In this document: one piece after another, positions 7,325-15,743 of the stretch
Position numbering within the stretch: the first letter of the stretch is position 1
Layout of the letters: each line of letters begins with the position of its first letter
From: an uncultured Bacilli bacterium
Lineage (GTDB): Bacteria; Bacillota_I; Bacilli_A; RF39; UBA660
Length of the DNA: 17,540 nt
NCBI GenBank assembly: GCA_934130105.1
Contig: CAKOXL010000025.1
Coordinates: forward strand, 1-17,540
Reading direction: 5' to 3'
The notes under the pieces: model-generated
What the model was told of the DNA's origin: nothing
Databases searched by the model: none
The model's input: only the letters and a program-made list of their open reading frames with translations
Translations under genes and position numbers: made by a program

Positions 7325-8092
7325 TTACCAACTACAATTTAACGAAGTAGTAGCTGTTGTCATATTATCATAATAATTTGAAATAGAATTATCTAAAGAT
7401 ATTCCGCCACGATTTATCGAATGTTTCCTTGCACTATCTAAACTTATGTTTTTCATAGCATGTGCATAATCGCCATAAGCATTTAATTTTGTTATAGTAG
7501 AATCAGTATTTTTTGCTATATCAAAATATAAATAGGCACTCATAGAAGACAAACTTCCTGATGGCAGTTTAAATACACCAGTTGCACCAGTCGAACTAAC
7601 GCTTTGAGTAAAAACTCCATTATTACTACAATTACTGCTTGAATAACAATAATTTATTTTAAAATATAAATTACTGTATATTTTTACAGTTGGATCAATT
7701 CCTATACCAATAATGTCGTAGCTTCTAGCAGATGGCATCTTATTCCACTCAACAGTCACTTTATATCTATAACCTTTGTCAATAGATATAATAGAAATTG
7801 TAGTATTCTTATCAATACTATTAACATATCCACTAGATAATAATTGATATCCATTATTTTTAGTGCTTATTTGATTTTGTGATACAATCATTCCCTTAAG
7901 ATTTTTGTTAGCATTAAATTCATCTAATTCCATATTCATAATTTCATTCCTTGTAAATCCCAAGTTTAATAAATTAGTATAATCAGTTGACGAAATCTCT
8001 ACATTATTTTTATTAATGAATTCATTTGATGCACTAACAAAATTACAGCTAAATAATATTAATAAGATAAATACTCTTAATATTTTCTTCAT
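7325..8092 (-). CDS. Secreted protein of unknown function
   Basis: This 255-residue protein has a clear Sec signal peptide: MKKILR, a hydrophobic core at residues 7-16, and a probable signal peptidase I site after VSA (residue 21). Residues 36-72 form a short helical motif (NLLNLGFTRNEIMNMELDEF, then NKNLKGMIVSQ). From about 85 to 205 the sequence is beta-rich and polar, with cysteines at 149 and 155 that could pair. The end (YGDYAHAMKNISLDSARKHS, GGISLDNSIS, a final CSW) looks like a conserved unit, but I cannot name the family. An AGGAGG site lies seven bases before the ATG, and it has its own promoter. It is the first gene of the block leading to the RHS toxin, with a 37-base gap to the next gene. 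It may be an exported accessory factor of that block, which is an inference from position only. Confidence 0.85.
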   Translation of the reverse strand: MKKILRVFILLILFSCNFVSASNEFINKNNVEISSTDYTNLLNLGFTRNEIMNMELDEFNANKNLKGMIVSQNQISTKNNGYQLLSSGYVNSIDKNTTISIISIDKGYRYKVTVEWNKMPSARSYDIIGIGIDPTVKIYSNLYFKINYCYSSSNCSNNGVFTQSVSSTGATGVFKLPSGSLSSMSAYLYFDIAKNTDSTITKLNAYGDYAHAMKNISLDSARKHSINRGGISLDNSISNYYDNMTTATTSLNCSW

Positions 8093-8180
8093 AACTTATC
8101 CTCCTTTCACCATAACAATAACAATTATTTACTTTTTTCTACACTCATCAAATAGCGGATTTGGTATCTTATTAGGAGAA

Positions 8181-8215
8181 TTTTGTATCTATATAAGAGA
8201 ATTTATTTTGTGCAA
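8181..8215 (-). promoter_or_regulatory. Candidate promoter of the secreted-protein/RHS operon
   Basis: On the minus strand, TTGCAC (8215-8210) and TATAGA (8193-8188) are spaced by 16 bases, just downstream of the xre terminator. The start would fall near 8181, leaving a leader of about 90 bases before the ATG at 8092. The -10 is a 4/6 match only. Confidence 0.45.
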
Positions 8216-8217
8216 AC

Positions 8218-8242
8218 AAAAAAAGCTCATATTTTGAGCTTT
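8218..8242 (-). terminator. Rho-independent terminator after the membrane-anchored Xre gene
   Basis: A perfect 8-bp stem (AAAGCTCA/TGAGCTTT, 8242-8235 with 8229-8222) has a 5-base loop and runs into a T-run on the minus strand. It begins a few bases after the stop codon of the Xre gene and separates it from the operon that follows. Confidence 0.85.
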
Positions 8243-8245
8243 AAT

Positions 8246-9076
8246 TTAATACTTTTCGCCACCTTTATACGAAATTTTGTTATTTGAAAAAATTTTATAA
8301 AGTTTTATAGGAATCAATAATTCTTTTTTATCCTTTTTACTATCAATATATCTTATTTTTAATGACAGTTCATCGTTTTTTAAAATTTCATTATTCAATA
8401 ATAAATTATAATTATTTTTTTCGGTAATATAAATACTAATACTTTTTAGTAATGAATTTAATAATATAATTTCATCATAATTACATTCTGATATATTTCC
8501 ATAAGAGTATATATTAGTATCTTTTGATACCAGTGAATATTCATAACAATATACCTTTTCTTTATCTAAATCATATCTTGCAACATTTTCAATTGAAGAT
8601 ATAGATAATACATCTTCCTCAGAAGTTAAAGTTAAAACACCATTCAGATTAATTCCATTATCAATAGTATCTAATTTATAAACAAAGCAATTATTATAGT
8701 TATTATGTAACACAATAGAAATCAGAACTATAATAAATACTAATGTTAATCCAACTATAGTTATTATCATTTTCAATTTAATTTTCTTTTTATCAATATT
8801 CACATAATACTCAACAACATCTGGAATATCAATTTCTTTACAATTATTAGATTTACTATTATTTTTAATTTCTTCACCATTTAACAATTCAGTAGTTGTG
8901 ATATTTAATATTTCACTTAAAGAATTAAGTAAAGATATATTAGGAGCATTTACTCCCTGCTCCCATTTTGATACCGTTTTATCTGTTACGCCAATCTTTT
9001 CCCCTAACTGTGCTTGTGTCAAATTAAGTTTTTTTCTGCGCTTAGCAATAAACTTGCCCATTTTTGCTTGATCCAT
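8246..9076 (-). CDS. Membrane-anchored Xre-family transcription regulator
   Basis: A 276-residue protein. Residues 6-66 are a classical Cro/C1 helix-turn-helix (MGKFIAKRRKKLNLTQAQLG, IGVTDKTVSKWEQGVNAP, then LSEILNITTTELLNGE). A polar linker follows, then one transmembrane segment at about 103-123 and an extracytoplasmic domain of about 150 residues that I do not recognise. Known for this layout: the DNA-binding domain is tethered to the membrane and the outer part may sense an extracellular signal. The ribosome site before the ATG is weak (AGAGG about 12 bases away); an internal ATG at codon 6 is possible. Only about 30 bases separate it from the upstream terminator, so it either depends on read-through or has a promoter overlapping that hairpin. 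Its position just before the toxin block makes it a candidate regulator of it, which is an inference. Confidence 0.85.
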   Translation of the reverse strand: MDQAKMGKFIAKRRKKLNLTQAQLGEKIGVTDKTVSKWEQGVNAPNISLLNSLSEILNITTTELLNGEEIKNNSKSNNCKEIDIPDVVEYYVNIDKKKIKLKMIITIVGLTLVFIIVLISIVLHNNYNNCFVYKLDTIDNGINLNGVLTLTSEEDVLSISSIENVARYDLDKEKVYCYEYSLVSKDTNIYSYGNISECNYDEIILLNSLLKSISIYITEKNNYNLLLNNEILKNDELSLKIRYIDSKKDKKELLIPIKLYKIFSNNKISYKGGEKY

Positions 9077-9106
9077 TATTTACTTCTACCTCTTTTATTC
9101 TTTCTA

Positions 9107-9140
9107 TTAAAAAAGCAGTATATACTTTTTCAATACCGCT
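9107..9140 (-). terminator. Terminator or attenuator between the two Xre genes
   Basis: On the minus strand AGCGGTAT (9140-9133) pairs with ATACTGCT (9121-9114), with one G-U pair and an 11-base loop, followed by a run of seven T. It lies about 60 bases after the short Xre gene and only about 30 bases before the start of the next, so it could act as a partial terminator controlling read-through. Confidence 0.65.
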
Positions 9141-9202
9141 AATTAAATGCAACCAGAGGTTTTAACATATAAGTTTTATATATACTACTTTTATAATCAT
9201 AT

Positions 9203-9532
9203 TCATTTTAAAAAATCTGATATATCCTTATCCAATATTACAGATAATTTTATTAATTTAATCAAAGGAATAACTTTTGTTTCGTCATTTTCGCTTTCGA
9301 ATCTTTTATAGTAATTGTGATTATAATCCAAAAGAGAAGAAACATTCTCTGTTGTATAAGGGTTAATAACATTAGAATACGAATTCTTCTTAAATTCACA
9401 ATATTTTTCTAAGCGAAATTTTTTAACATTTTTACATATTTTACGATAAACATCTTCCTTATTAATCTCTGAAACCATAATTTGTAATTCTTCATAATTA
9501 GGTATATCAAAATCTAAAGCTATCATATACAC
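9203..9532 (-). CDS. Short divergent Xre-like DNA-binding protein
   Basis: This 109-residue protein starts with ATG behind GGAGGAGTG at good spacing. The N-terminal 25 residues are acidic (MYMIALDFDIPNYEELQ). Residues 29-108 have the helical pattern of a degenerate Xre domain: RKICKNVKKFRLEK, YTTENVSSLLDYNHNYYKR, FESENDETKVIPLIKLIKLS, VILDKDISDFLK. The last two segments correspond to the E-x-G and L-x-x-I-A-x-x-L parts of ordinary Xre proteins. The helix 1 region holds an unusual insertion (YCEFKKNSYSNVINP). It ends in TGA, the only TGA stop among the complete genes here. It stands just upstream of the membrane-anchored Xre gene, in the same direction. It may be an antirepressor-like partner or an autoregulator; neither is shown by the sequence. 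Confidence 0.75.
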   Translation of the reverse strand: MYMIALDFDIPNYEELQIMVSEINKEDVYRKICKNVKKFRLEKYCEFKKNSYSNVINPYTTENVSSLLDYNHNYYKRFESENDETKVIPLIKLIKLSVILDKDISDFLK

Positions 9533-9706
9533 TCCTCCACTATCAATAATTATTACATTTAATTAAAGATAAAAAAGCCACCATTTAGCGCAAAGTGTAA
9601 TTTTTTAAACTTTTACATAATACTTAAGCCTTTTTATACACGACGTTATTATTAAATTCATATCTTTTAAATATACAATTTTAAATAAAATACTATAATT
9701 TTCTAA

Positions 9707-9740
9707 AGTAAAAAAATGATATAAGCTATCATTTTTTACT
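9707..9740 (-). terminator. Terminator-like hairpin after ftsW
   Basis: A long AT-rich inverted repeat, AGTAAAAAATGATA (9740-9727 on the minus strand), pairs with TATCATTTTTTTACT (9721-9707) with one bulged base and a 5-base loop. The T-run is part of the 3' arm. It begins about 24 bases after the ftsW stop and probably ends the mraY-ftsW transcript. Confidence 0.65.
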
Positions 9741-9764
9741 TATTATCATAAATTTATTTAGCAT

Positions 9765-10859
9765 CTATTTTTGATACCTACTTATATTTAATAAAATGCC
9801 AATACTACATAATGTTATTAATAAACTACTACCACCATATGAAAGAAACGGTAATGTAACCCCGGTAACCGGAATAAGACCAATTACTACCATCAAATTC
9901 ATAACAGCCTGAATTAAGATTTGGAATATCATACCATATGCTAAATATTTAGCAAAACCATCTTTACTACATAATGCTATTCTAATACCCCTATATAAAA
10001 TTGTTAAGAATAAACCACTAACAATGATAACGCCTAATATACCAAACTCTTCACTAATTATTGAAAAAATAAAATCAGTTTGTGGTTCTGGTAAATAAAA
10101 TTGTTTCTGTCTAGAATTTAAAAATCCTTGGCCCAACAACCCACCTGGACCAATAGCATATAAACTTTGAATTATTTGAAACCCAGTACCTAACGGATCT
10201 TTCCATGGATCTAAAAACGAAGTAATTCTATCCATTCTATAAGGAGCAATAGCAATCAAAATAACTATACCAACTACACCCAAAGCTCCAAGTCCTAAAA
10301 AGAACTTCATATTAACACCAGCTACAAAAAGCATAGAAATAATACTAACAACAATAATCATGCCAGTACCAAAATCAGGTTGTAACATAATAAGACCAAA
10401 TACTAAAAACAGAATAATAAGTATAGGGATAACTCCTTTTCTTATATCTTTTAAAAATTTATTATTATTAGATAAATATTTAGCAGTAAAAATAATTAAA
10501 CCAAGTTTAGCAAATTCACTAGGCTGAATCCCAAAGGAACCTATTCCAAACCAGCTACGGCTACCATTTCTAATACTACCAATACCAGGTATTAAGACAA
10601 GCACTAATAAAAAGAGACAAACCGCTAAAATAATGTTTGTCTTTTTGTAATACCACGAATAATCTATTTTTGATATTGTAATCATTAGTACAATTCCTAT
10701 AACTGCAAATAATAATTGTTGTTTAACATACTTAAAACTATCATTAAACTTATACTCTGCCCAAATTGATGATGCAGAATATATCATTATAACTCCAAAT
10801 AATATTAAGAAAATAACAGCGATAAAAAGAACGATATCAAACCTACGCTTTTTATCCAT
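9765..10859 (-). CDS. ftsW: FtsW, septal peptidoglycan glycosyltransferase (SEDS family)
   Basis: A 364-residue polytopic membrane protein of the SEDS family, which polymerises lipid II into glycan strands at the division septum together with a class B PBP. It has about ten hydrophobic segments. Conserved signatures are FGVIMIYSAS near residues 21-30, GIQPSEFAKLG at 110-120, LQPDFGTG at 159-166, DPWKDPLGTGFQIIQSLYAIG at 217-237, LPEPQTDFIFSIISEEFG at 256-273, and the FtsW/RodA signature VIGLIPVTGVTLPFLSYGGS near the end. D262 in TDFIF corresponds to the catalytic Asp of SEDS enzymes. FtsW is favoured over RodA because the gene lies 24 bases after mraY in a dcw-type context. The length is normal for the family. 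It starts with ATG at 10859 and ends in TAG. Confidence 0.93.
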   Translation of the reverse strand: MDKKRRFDIVLFIAVIFLILFGVIMIYSASSIWAEYKFNDSFKYVKQQLLFAVIGIVLMITISKIDYSWYYKKTNIILAVCLFLLVLVLIPGIGSIRNGSRSWFGIGSFGIQPSEFAKLGLIIFTAKYLSNNNKFLKDIRKGVIPILIILFLVFGLIMLQPDFGTGMIIVVSIISMLFVAGVNMKFFLGLGALGVVGIVILIAIAPYRMDRITSFLDPWKDPLGTGFQIIQSLYAIGPGGLLGQGFLNSRQKQFYLPEPQTDFIFSIISEEFGILGVIIVSGLFLTILYRGIRIALCSKDGFAKYLAYGMIFQILIQAVMNLMVVIGLIPVTGVTLPFLSYGGSSLLITLCSIGILLNISRYQK

Positions 10860-10883
10860 ATCATCACTCTTTCTTGTACTTTT

Positions 10884-11864
10884 TTATAACCATACTCCAA
10901 AGAAAATGCCACCCATAGCAAGTATTAAACCTACTACCCAAAATAATTTAACAATATCTTGTTCTTTCCAACCTAGTTTTTCAAAATGATGATGAAGTGG
11001 CGTCATTAAAAATAACTTTCTCTTAAATACACGTAACCATATAACTTGTAAAATAACACTTAGTGTTTCAACAATAAAAATACTAGCTACTACAGCAAGC
11101 GTAACTTCACGATGAGTTAAAACCGCAATCGTTGACATTACTCCACCTAAAGCAAGACTACCAGTATCACCCATAAAGACCTTAGCAGGATATGTATTAA
11201 ATACTAAAAATCCTAAAATACTACCAGCCAAAATAAAAGTAAAAATACCCATATCTTCAAAACCAACAACCATTGAAATTAAACTAAATGCAATAAATGC
11301 AATTGCTGATAAGCCACCAGCTAATCCATCCAAACCATCAGTTAAATTAACAGCATTAGATCCACCTACTAATAAAAATAAAATAAATAAACCATACACC
11401 CAACCCATTTCAATATGAATGCCAAGTGTTGATACAATAAGTGCCGTCTGACCGCCATTACTAATATACATATAGAAAAATATTAAGGCAATCAATACTT
11501 GACCAATTAACTTTTGAACTTCAGTTAAACCTTCATTATTATTTCTTTTAATACTTAAATAATCATCTAGAAAACCAATAATGGCATAACCAACAAATAC
11601 TACTAACACAATTCCCAAATTAGTTGTATACTCCATTTTCCCGGTTATTAGCAAAATAAATGTTGTTAATAGTGTTGATATAATAAATATCAATCCACCC
11701 ATTGTAGGTGTTCCTTCTTTTTTTCTATGATTCTCTCCAACAAAAATACTAATACGTTGCCCAACATTAAGTTTTTTTAAAGCTGGAATTAAGATAAGTC
11801 CTAACATTACTGAACACAAAAAGCCAATCATAATAGCGAAAATTGATTTAGTTAGAATTAGCAT
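10884..11864 (-). CDS. mraY: MraY, phospho-MurNAc-pentapeptide translocase
   Basis: This 326-residue integral membrane enzyme transfers phospho-MurNAc-pentapeptide from UDP to undecaprenyl phosphate, giving lipid I. All family landmarks are present: GTPTMGGLIF at 51-60, the Asp pair D100/D101 in FLDDYLSIKR, NAVNLTDGLDGLAGG at 170-184, the metal-binding FMGDTGSLALGG at 230-241 (D233), and TPLHHHFEKLGWKE at 288-301 with three histidines. Length and about ten membrane segments are typical. The ATG at 11864 has an AGGAGTGA site at short spacing. It leads a two-gene unit with ftsW, and murD, the usual gene between them, is absent. Its own promoter lies in the divergent gap upstream. Confidence 0.96.
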   Translation of the reverse strand: MLILTKSIFAIMIGFLCSVMLGLILIPALKKLNVGQRISIFVGENHRKKEGTPTMGGLIFIISTLLTTFILLITGKMEYTTNLGIVLVVFVGYAIIGFLDDYLSIKRNNNEGLTEVQKLIGQVLIALIFFYMYISNGGQTALIVSTLGIHIEMGWVYGLFILFLLVGGSNAVNLTDGLDGLAGGLSAIAFIAFSLISMVVGFEDMGIFTFILAGSILGFLVFNTYPAKVFMGDTGSLALGGVMSTIAVLTHREVTLAVVASIFIVETLSVILQVIWLRVFKRKLFLMTPLHHHFEKLGWKEQDIVKLFWVVGLILAMGGIFFGVWL

Positions 11865-11893
11865 ATAATCACTCCTATTTCTTTCTGCTTAAC

Positions 11894-11899
11894 ATTATA
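11894..11899 (-). promoter_or_regulatory. Candidate -10 element for mraY
   Basis: A consensus TATAAT occurs on the minus strand 29 bases before the mraY start codon, in the divergent intergenic region. No good -35 box is visible at 16-18 bases (the hexamer there is TTCGGT), so the call rests on the -10 and on the need for a promoter here. Confidence 0.45.
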
Positions 11900-12079
11900 C
11901 TATATTTTTTAGTGTGACCGAAGAATATTTTAATTGATATACAAAACTTTACACTATCAATCACTTAATAATATGTAATATGTAAGTAAATTATACAAGT
12001 ATTAAAAACATTTAACCACTATATTAATATAACCATTTTCTATTTTAATACTAAAATAATAGTAATCTTTAATATAAAA

Positions 12080-12107
12080 TTGCTTTATCAGAAAAAATTA
12101 GTATAAT
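12080..12107 (+). promoter_or_regulatory. Promoter of the GT-C-like membrane protein gene
   Basis: TTGCTT (12080-12085) and a perfect TATAAT (12102-12107) are separated by 16 bases. The start site would be near 12114, giving a very short leader that still contains the GAAAGGA ribosome site at 12115-12121. Confidence 0.7.
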
Positions 12108-12131
12108 TAAAGATGAAAGGAATAAAACGTC

Positions 12132-13751
12132 ATGAAAAAAATATACACTTATCTAATTATTATCACTATTAGTGTACTTTCAGTACTTCCACTTCTTGTT
12201 AAAAGTAATATCTGGGGGCATGATACGAACTTTCATCTAGCTAATATTTCTGATATCACAAACAGTATTAGTATAGATAATCCCCTACCCAAAATATGCA
12301 CTAATATTGGTAATGGTTTAGGATATGCTACCCACCTATTTTATGCTCCACTACCACATTATATTGGTGGATACTTAAATCTATTATTTAAGGATCTAAA
12401 TTTAGGAGTAGATAATTGCCTTACTTTTATTTATCTAATAGTATCAATACTATCAGGAATCGTCATGTTTAAATATGCATATGAATTATCAAAAAACAAT
12501 TATGTAGCTATTATAAGTTCTATAATATACATCCTAATGCCCTATCGTATAGGTGATATGGTTATTAGAAGCAGTATGAATGAAGTATTTATTTTCCTAT
12601 TTTTACCAATGATCTTACTAAGTCTAAATAGGCTAATAAACAATAAAAAGTACTTATTACTATTTGTGATAGGTTATACCGGTCTTATTCTATCCCACTT
12701 AGTAATGGCATTATATACAACTCTATTTATAATAATCTGGTTAATCATATTTTATAAAGACATACTAAAAAAAGACACCATTATTAAATTAATTAAAGCA
12801 TCATTATTAGTAACTATTTTTGTAATGCCATTTATAATATTATTACTATCACAAAAAATAAATGGTAACTATATGGTTTTTGTTGATGGTTATATGTCAA
12901 ATATTGATTATGTAACTTCTTTTGGTATAACAGTTAAAAACTTTTTAATCCCACTTAATGATTATAGTTGGGAAGTACCTCAGTTTATCAATTTATTAGT
13001 AATAATAAGTTCTATTATTAGTATCTATTTTTATTTTAAAAATAAGGTAAAAGATAAGAATATAACTTATTTAATAACACTACTTACAATATGCTTTATA
13101 ATGTGCTTAAATATATTTCCATGGAAATTATTACCCAAAACATTATATATGATTCAGTTCCCTTGGCGCTTACAAACCTATATAGCTTTAAGTATTAGTA
13201 TCATTTCGCCTCTTTGGATAAAGCAATTACCAGATAAAAAAATAAAAACTGTTGCAATCATTTTTTGTATTTTACTAGTAATCATTCAAATACCATTTAC
13301 CAAAAGTACAATGAGTTATAAATATTTGTTAAATGATGAAATAGATTACAATTTAGGCATGGGTCACTCAAAAGAATATCTACCAGTTAATAGCTATAAA
13401 AATTTAGAATATTTTAATACCAAAGAAAAAACAATAAAATGTAATAACTGTAACTACATTATTAAAGAAAATAACAGTAAAAAAATGGTATTTGAGATAA
13501 CATCAACAGACGAACAGATAATTGAACTTCCAAGATTATATTATACCGGATATGAATTAAGAGATAAAAATAATCACCAAGTAAAGTTTTATGAAAACTC
13601 AAATGGTTTAATTGAATTTGTAGGAAGCAATAATGAATATACGTTAATTTATAAAGGTCCTATTTTATATAGAATTTCTGTAATAACAAGTATTATTACC
13701 GCTATTACACTTATTGCTACAAACATATATATAAAATCCAAAAAAAATTAA
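12132..13751 (+). CDS. Polytopic membrane protein, PTPS-related/GT-C glycosyltransferase-like
   Basis: A 539-residue protein with about ten to twelve membrane segments and the only plus-strand gene here. The first outer loop carries WGHDTNFHLANI (residues 28-39), an Asp-containing motif in the position where GT-C glycosyltransferases keep their catalytic acid. It is followed by GNGLGYATHLFYAPLPHYIGG (60-80) and MIQFPWRLQTY (340-350). These match my memory of the family annotated as 6-pyruvoyl-tetrahydropterin synthase-related membrane protein (PF10131). An extracytoplasmic beta-rich domain lies at about 390-510 with a CNNC pair (437-440), and a last membrane helix is at 512-533. The family probably transfers a sugar from a lipid carrier to an envelope polymer; donor and acceptor are unknown. 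ATG with GAAAGGA ten bases upstream. It has its own promoter and terminator, so it is an independent unit inserted between ftsI and mraY. Confidence 0.8.
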   Translation: MKKIYTYLIIITISVLSVLPLLVKSNIWGHDTNFHLANISDITNSISIDNPLPKICTNIGNGLGYATHLFYAPLPHYIGGYLNLLFKDLNLGVDNCLTFIYLIVSILSGIVMFKYAYELSKNNYVAIISSIIYILMPYRIGDMVIRSSMNEVFIFLFLPMILLSLNRLINNKKYLLLFVIGYTGLILSHLVMALYTTLFIIIWLIIFYKDILKKDTIIKLIKASLLVTIFVMPFIILLLSQKINGNYMVFVDGYMSNIDYVTSFGITVKNFLIPLNDYSWEVPQFINLLVIISSIISIYFYFKNKVKDKNITYLITLLTICFIMCLNIFPWKLLPKTLYMIQFPWRLQTYIALSISIISPLWIKQLPDKKIKTVAIIFCILLVIIQIPFTKSTMSYKYLLNDEIDYNLGMGHSKEYLPVNSYKNLEYFNTKEKTIKCNNCNYIIKENNSKKMVFEITSTDEQIIELPRLYYTGYELRDKNNHQVKFYENSNGLIEFVGSNNEYTLIYKGPILYRISVITSIITAITLIATNIYIKSKKN

Positions 13752-13775
13752 AAGCCAAATTTCTTGGCTTTTTTT
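13741..13775. terminator. Bidirectional terminator between convergent genes
   Basis: A perfect 8-bp stem AAAGCCAA/TTGGCTTT (13751-13758 with 13764-13771) with a 5-base loop is followed by a T-run on the plus strand. A long A-run before it gives a T-run on the minus strand. It overlaps the stop codon of the plus-strand gene and lies 20 bases after the stop of the transpeptidase gene, so it can serve both. Confidence 0.9.
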
Positions 13776-13794
13776 AATACTAAAATATAAAGAT

Positions 13795-15702
13795 TTAATC
13801 ACCCAGTAATAAAACAATAGTCTCATCCATTGCTAGTCTTTCTCCACTTTTTGGACTTTGACTAATTACTTTACTACCACTACCAACATACTCTATCTTC
13901 CAGTTAGTCAATAATTTTTTAGCTTCTTTTACCTCTAATCCTTCAACATTTGGAACTTCATAATATACTTTATCATCCCATGTATAATCTTTTTCTATTT
14001 GCCCCTCTTGTTTTGGAATATCTAAAGCATCAATAATATCAAGTAAAATTCTTCTTGCAATTGGCGTTGTAGTATAACTAGAAAGTAAAGCTGTATTTTT
14101 AGGATTATCTAAAGCAATATATAAAACGGCTTTTGGATCATTAGAAGGAACTACTGACATAAAACTCATAATGTAATTGCCAACTAAATATCTACCATTT
14201 TCTACTTTTTGAGCAGTTCCTGTTTTACCACCTACACGATAAGAATCAATATAAGCAGCCTTACCTCCACCTAAAGCAACAACGCTTTCTAACGCACGAC
14301 GCATTTTTAAACTGGTTTCTAATGAAATTGTATTTCTAACAAATTTAGCATCATTAGACTTAATTATAGTATTAGTTTCAGGTTCTAATATATTCTTAAC
14401 TACATACGGCTGATATAACTTTCCTCCATTTACTATTGATGATACTGCTGTTACTTGTTGAATAGGCGTTACACTAACCCCCTGTCCAAAAGCTGTTGTA
14501 GCAAGCTCCAACTCTCCAACTTTATCAAGAGAAAATATAATTCCTTCACCTTCACCATTCAAGTCAATTCCTGTCTTAGAACCAAAACCAAATAAATCAA
14601 GATAAGAAAAAAGTTTTTCCTTTCCAAGTAATTGGCCAAGTTTAACAAATCCCGGATTACATGAGTTCTGTAAAACTTGTAAAAATGTTTGATCTCCATG
14701 TCCTCCAGCCTTCCAGCAACCAATTCTAGCACCACTTATTATTACACTACCTGAATCATAAAAATGATCATTATCCATATCAATTAATCCTTCTTCTAAA
14801 GCAGCAGCAAATGTAGAAATTTTAAAGGTACTACCTGGTTCATATGATGCCCATATTGGTAAATTACGACTAAGTACATCCATTGTATAATTTTGATAAT
14901 TATTAGGATCATAACTAGGTCTAGATGACATAGCTAAAATTTCACCAGTATTAGGATCCATAACAACAGCTAAAGCCATATCAGGATTAAAAGCCTTAAC
15001 AGCATTATCAAGTTCTCTTTCTAAAGACATCTGAATATTATAATCAATTGTAAGTTGTAAATTCATTCCACTAGTTGGCGCTACATAAATATCAGAAAGC
15101 TTCAATTGGTTTCCTTTGGCATCAGAAAAATATTTTATCGCACCACTTTCACCAGTTAAATATTTATCATATTCTAATTCTAAACCACTTAAGCCTTGAT
15201 TATCAATACCAACATACCCAAGAACATGGGATAATGTATTACCATAAGGATAATATCTTTTTGATTCTTTTACCAAATAAACACCAGGAAGCTCTAAACT
15301 ACTAATTTGATCAGCAATTTCATAAGATAATCTTCTACCCTCAGGATGCACTCTTTCAATAGATGTAATTTTATTTACATGCTTATCCATTTCTTCTTTA
15401 CTAACATTTAAAATAGAAGCCAATTTACTACTAGTATCATCTTTATCCTTAATTTGATTAGGTATTAACACTAATGATGTCGTAGTTAAATTATCAGCTA
15501 ATACAACACCATTTCTATCCAAAATAAGGCCACGATCAGCTTCTATTGGCAAATCCCTACTCCATAAATCACTTGCCAAATAAGATAACTTTTCATAACT
15601 AACAAGTTGGATAAAAGCAACTCTTAATACAATAAAAATAAACATTAAAACAATAATAAAAAATACCAATTTAATTCTAGAATCTACTTTTTTAAAAAAC
15701 AA
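13795..15702 (-). CDS. Class B penicillin-binding protein, SpoVD/PBP2B-type division transpeptidase with PASTA domain
   Basis: This protein cross-links peptidoglycan at the septum, probably with FtsW. Numbered from the longest frame (GTG 15711), it has one N-terminal membrane anchor (about 15-35), a dimerisation/pedestal region starting with EADRGLILDRNGVVLADN (57-74), and a transpeptidase domain. The three active-site motifs are S294-TFK (in EPGSTFK), SCN (350-352) and KTGTA (496-500). One PASTA domain closes the protein (about 585-637, VPNVEGLEVKEAKKLL to the end). I place the start at TTG 15702, not GTG 15711. The GTG is itself part of GAGGTGA, a near-perfect ribosome site for the TTG, and has no site of its own. 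It follows the GGDEF gene by about 40 bases and converges with the GT-C-like gene. This is the ftsI/pbpB position of a dcw cluster; the sporulation paralogue SpoVD cannot be excluded. Confidence 0.92.
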   Translation of the reverse strand: MFFKKVDSRIKLVFFIIVLMFIFIVLRVAFIQLVSYEKLSYLASDLWSRDLPIEADRGLILDRNGVVLADNLTTTSLVLIPNQIKDKDDTSSKLASILNVSKEEMDKHVNKITSIERVHPEGRRLSYEIADQISSLELPGVYLVKESKRYYPYGNTLSHVLGYVGIDNQGLSGLELEYDKYLTGESGAIKYFSDAKGNQLKLSDIYVAPTSGMNLQLTIDYNIQMSLERELDNAVKAFNPDMALAVVMDPNTGEILAMSSRPSYDPNNYQNYTMDVLSRNLPIWASYEPGSTFKISTFAAALEEGLIDMDNDHFYDSGSVIISGARIGCWKAGGHGDQTFLQVLQNSCNPGFVKLGQLLGKEKLFSYLDLFGFGSKTGIDLNGEGEGIIFSLDKVGELELATTAFGQGVSVTPIQQVTAVSSIVNGGKLYQPYVVKNILEPETNTIIKSNDAKFVRNTISLETSLKMRRALESVVALGGGKAAYIDSYRVGGKTGTAQKVENGRYLVGNYIMSFMSVVPSNDPKAVLYIALDNPKNTALLSSYTTTPIARRILLDIIDALDIPKQEGQIEKDYTWDDKVYYEVPNVEGLEVKEAKKLLTNWKIEYVGSGSKVISQSPKSGERLAMDETIVLLLGD

Positions 15703-15743
15703 AAGACTCACCTCTAAGATAAGTCTATGTTTAACTAATAAAA

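Noticed and set aside
7325..8092. Lipoprotein signal in the secreted protein (LFSC at residues 13-16)
   Set aside because: Phe at the -2 position is a poor lipobox fit, and a better signal peptidase I site (VSA) follows.
11933..11961. Inverted repeat ATTGATA/TATCAAT in the mraY divergent region
   Set aside because: Seven-base AT-rich arms with a 15-base spacer are expected by chance in DNA this AT-rich, and the position does not overlap either promoter core.
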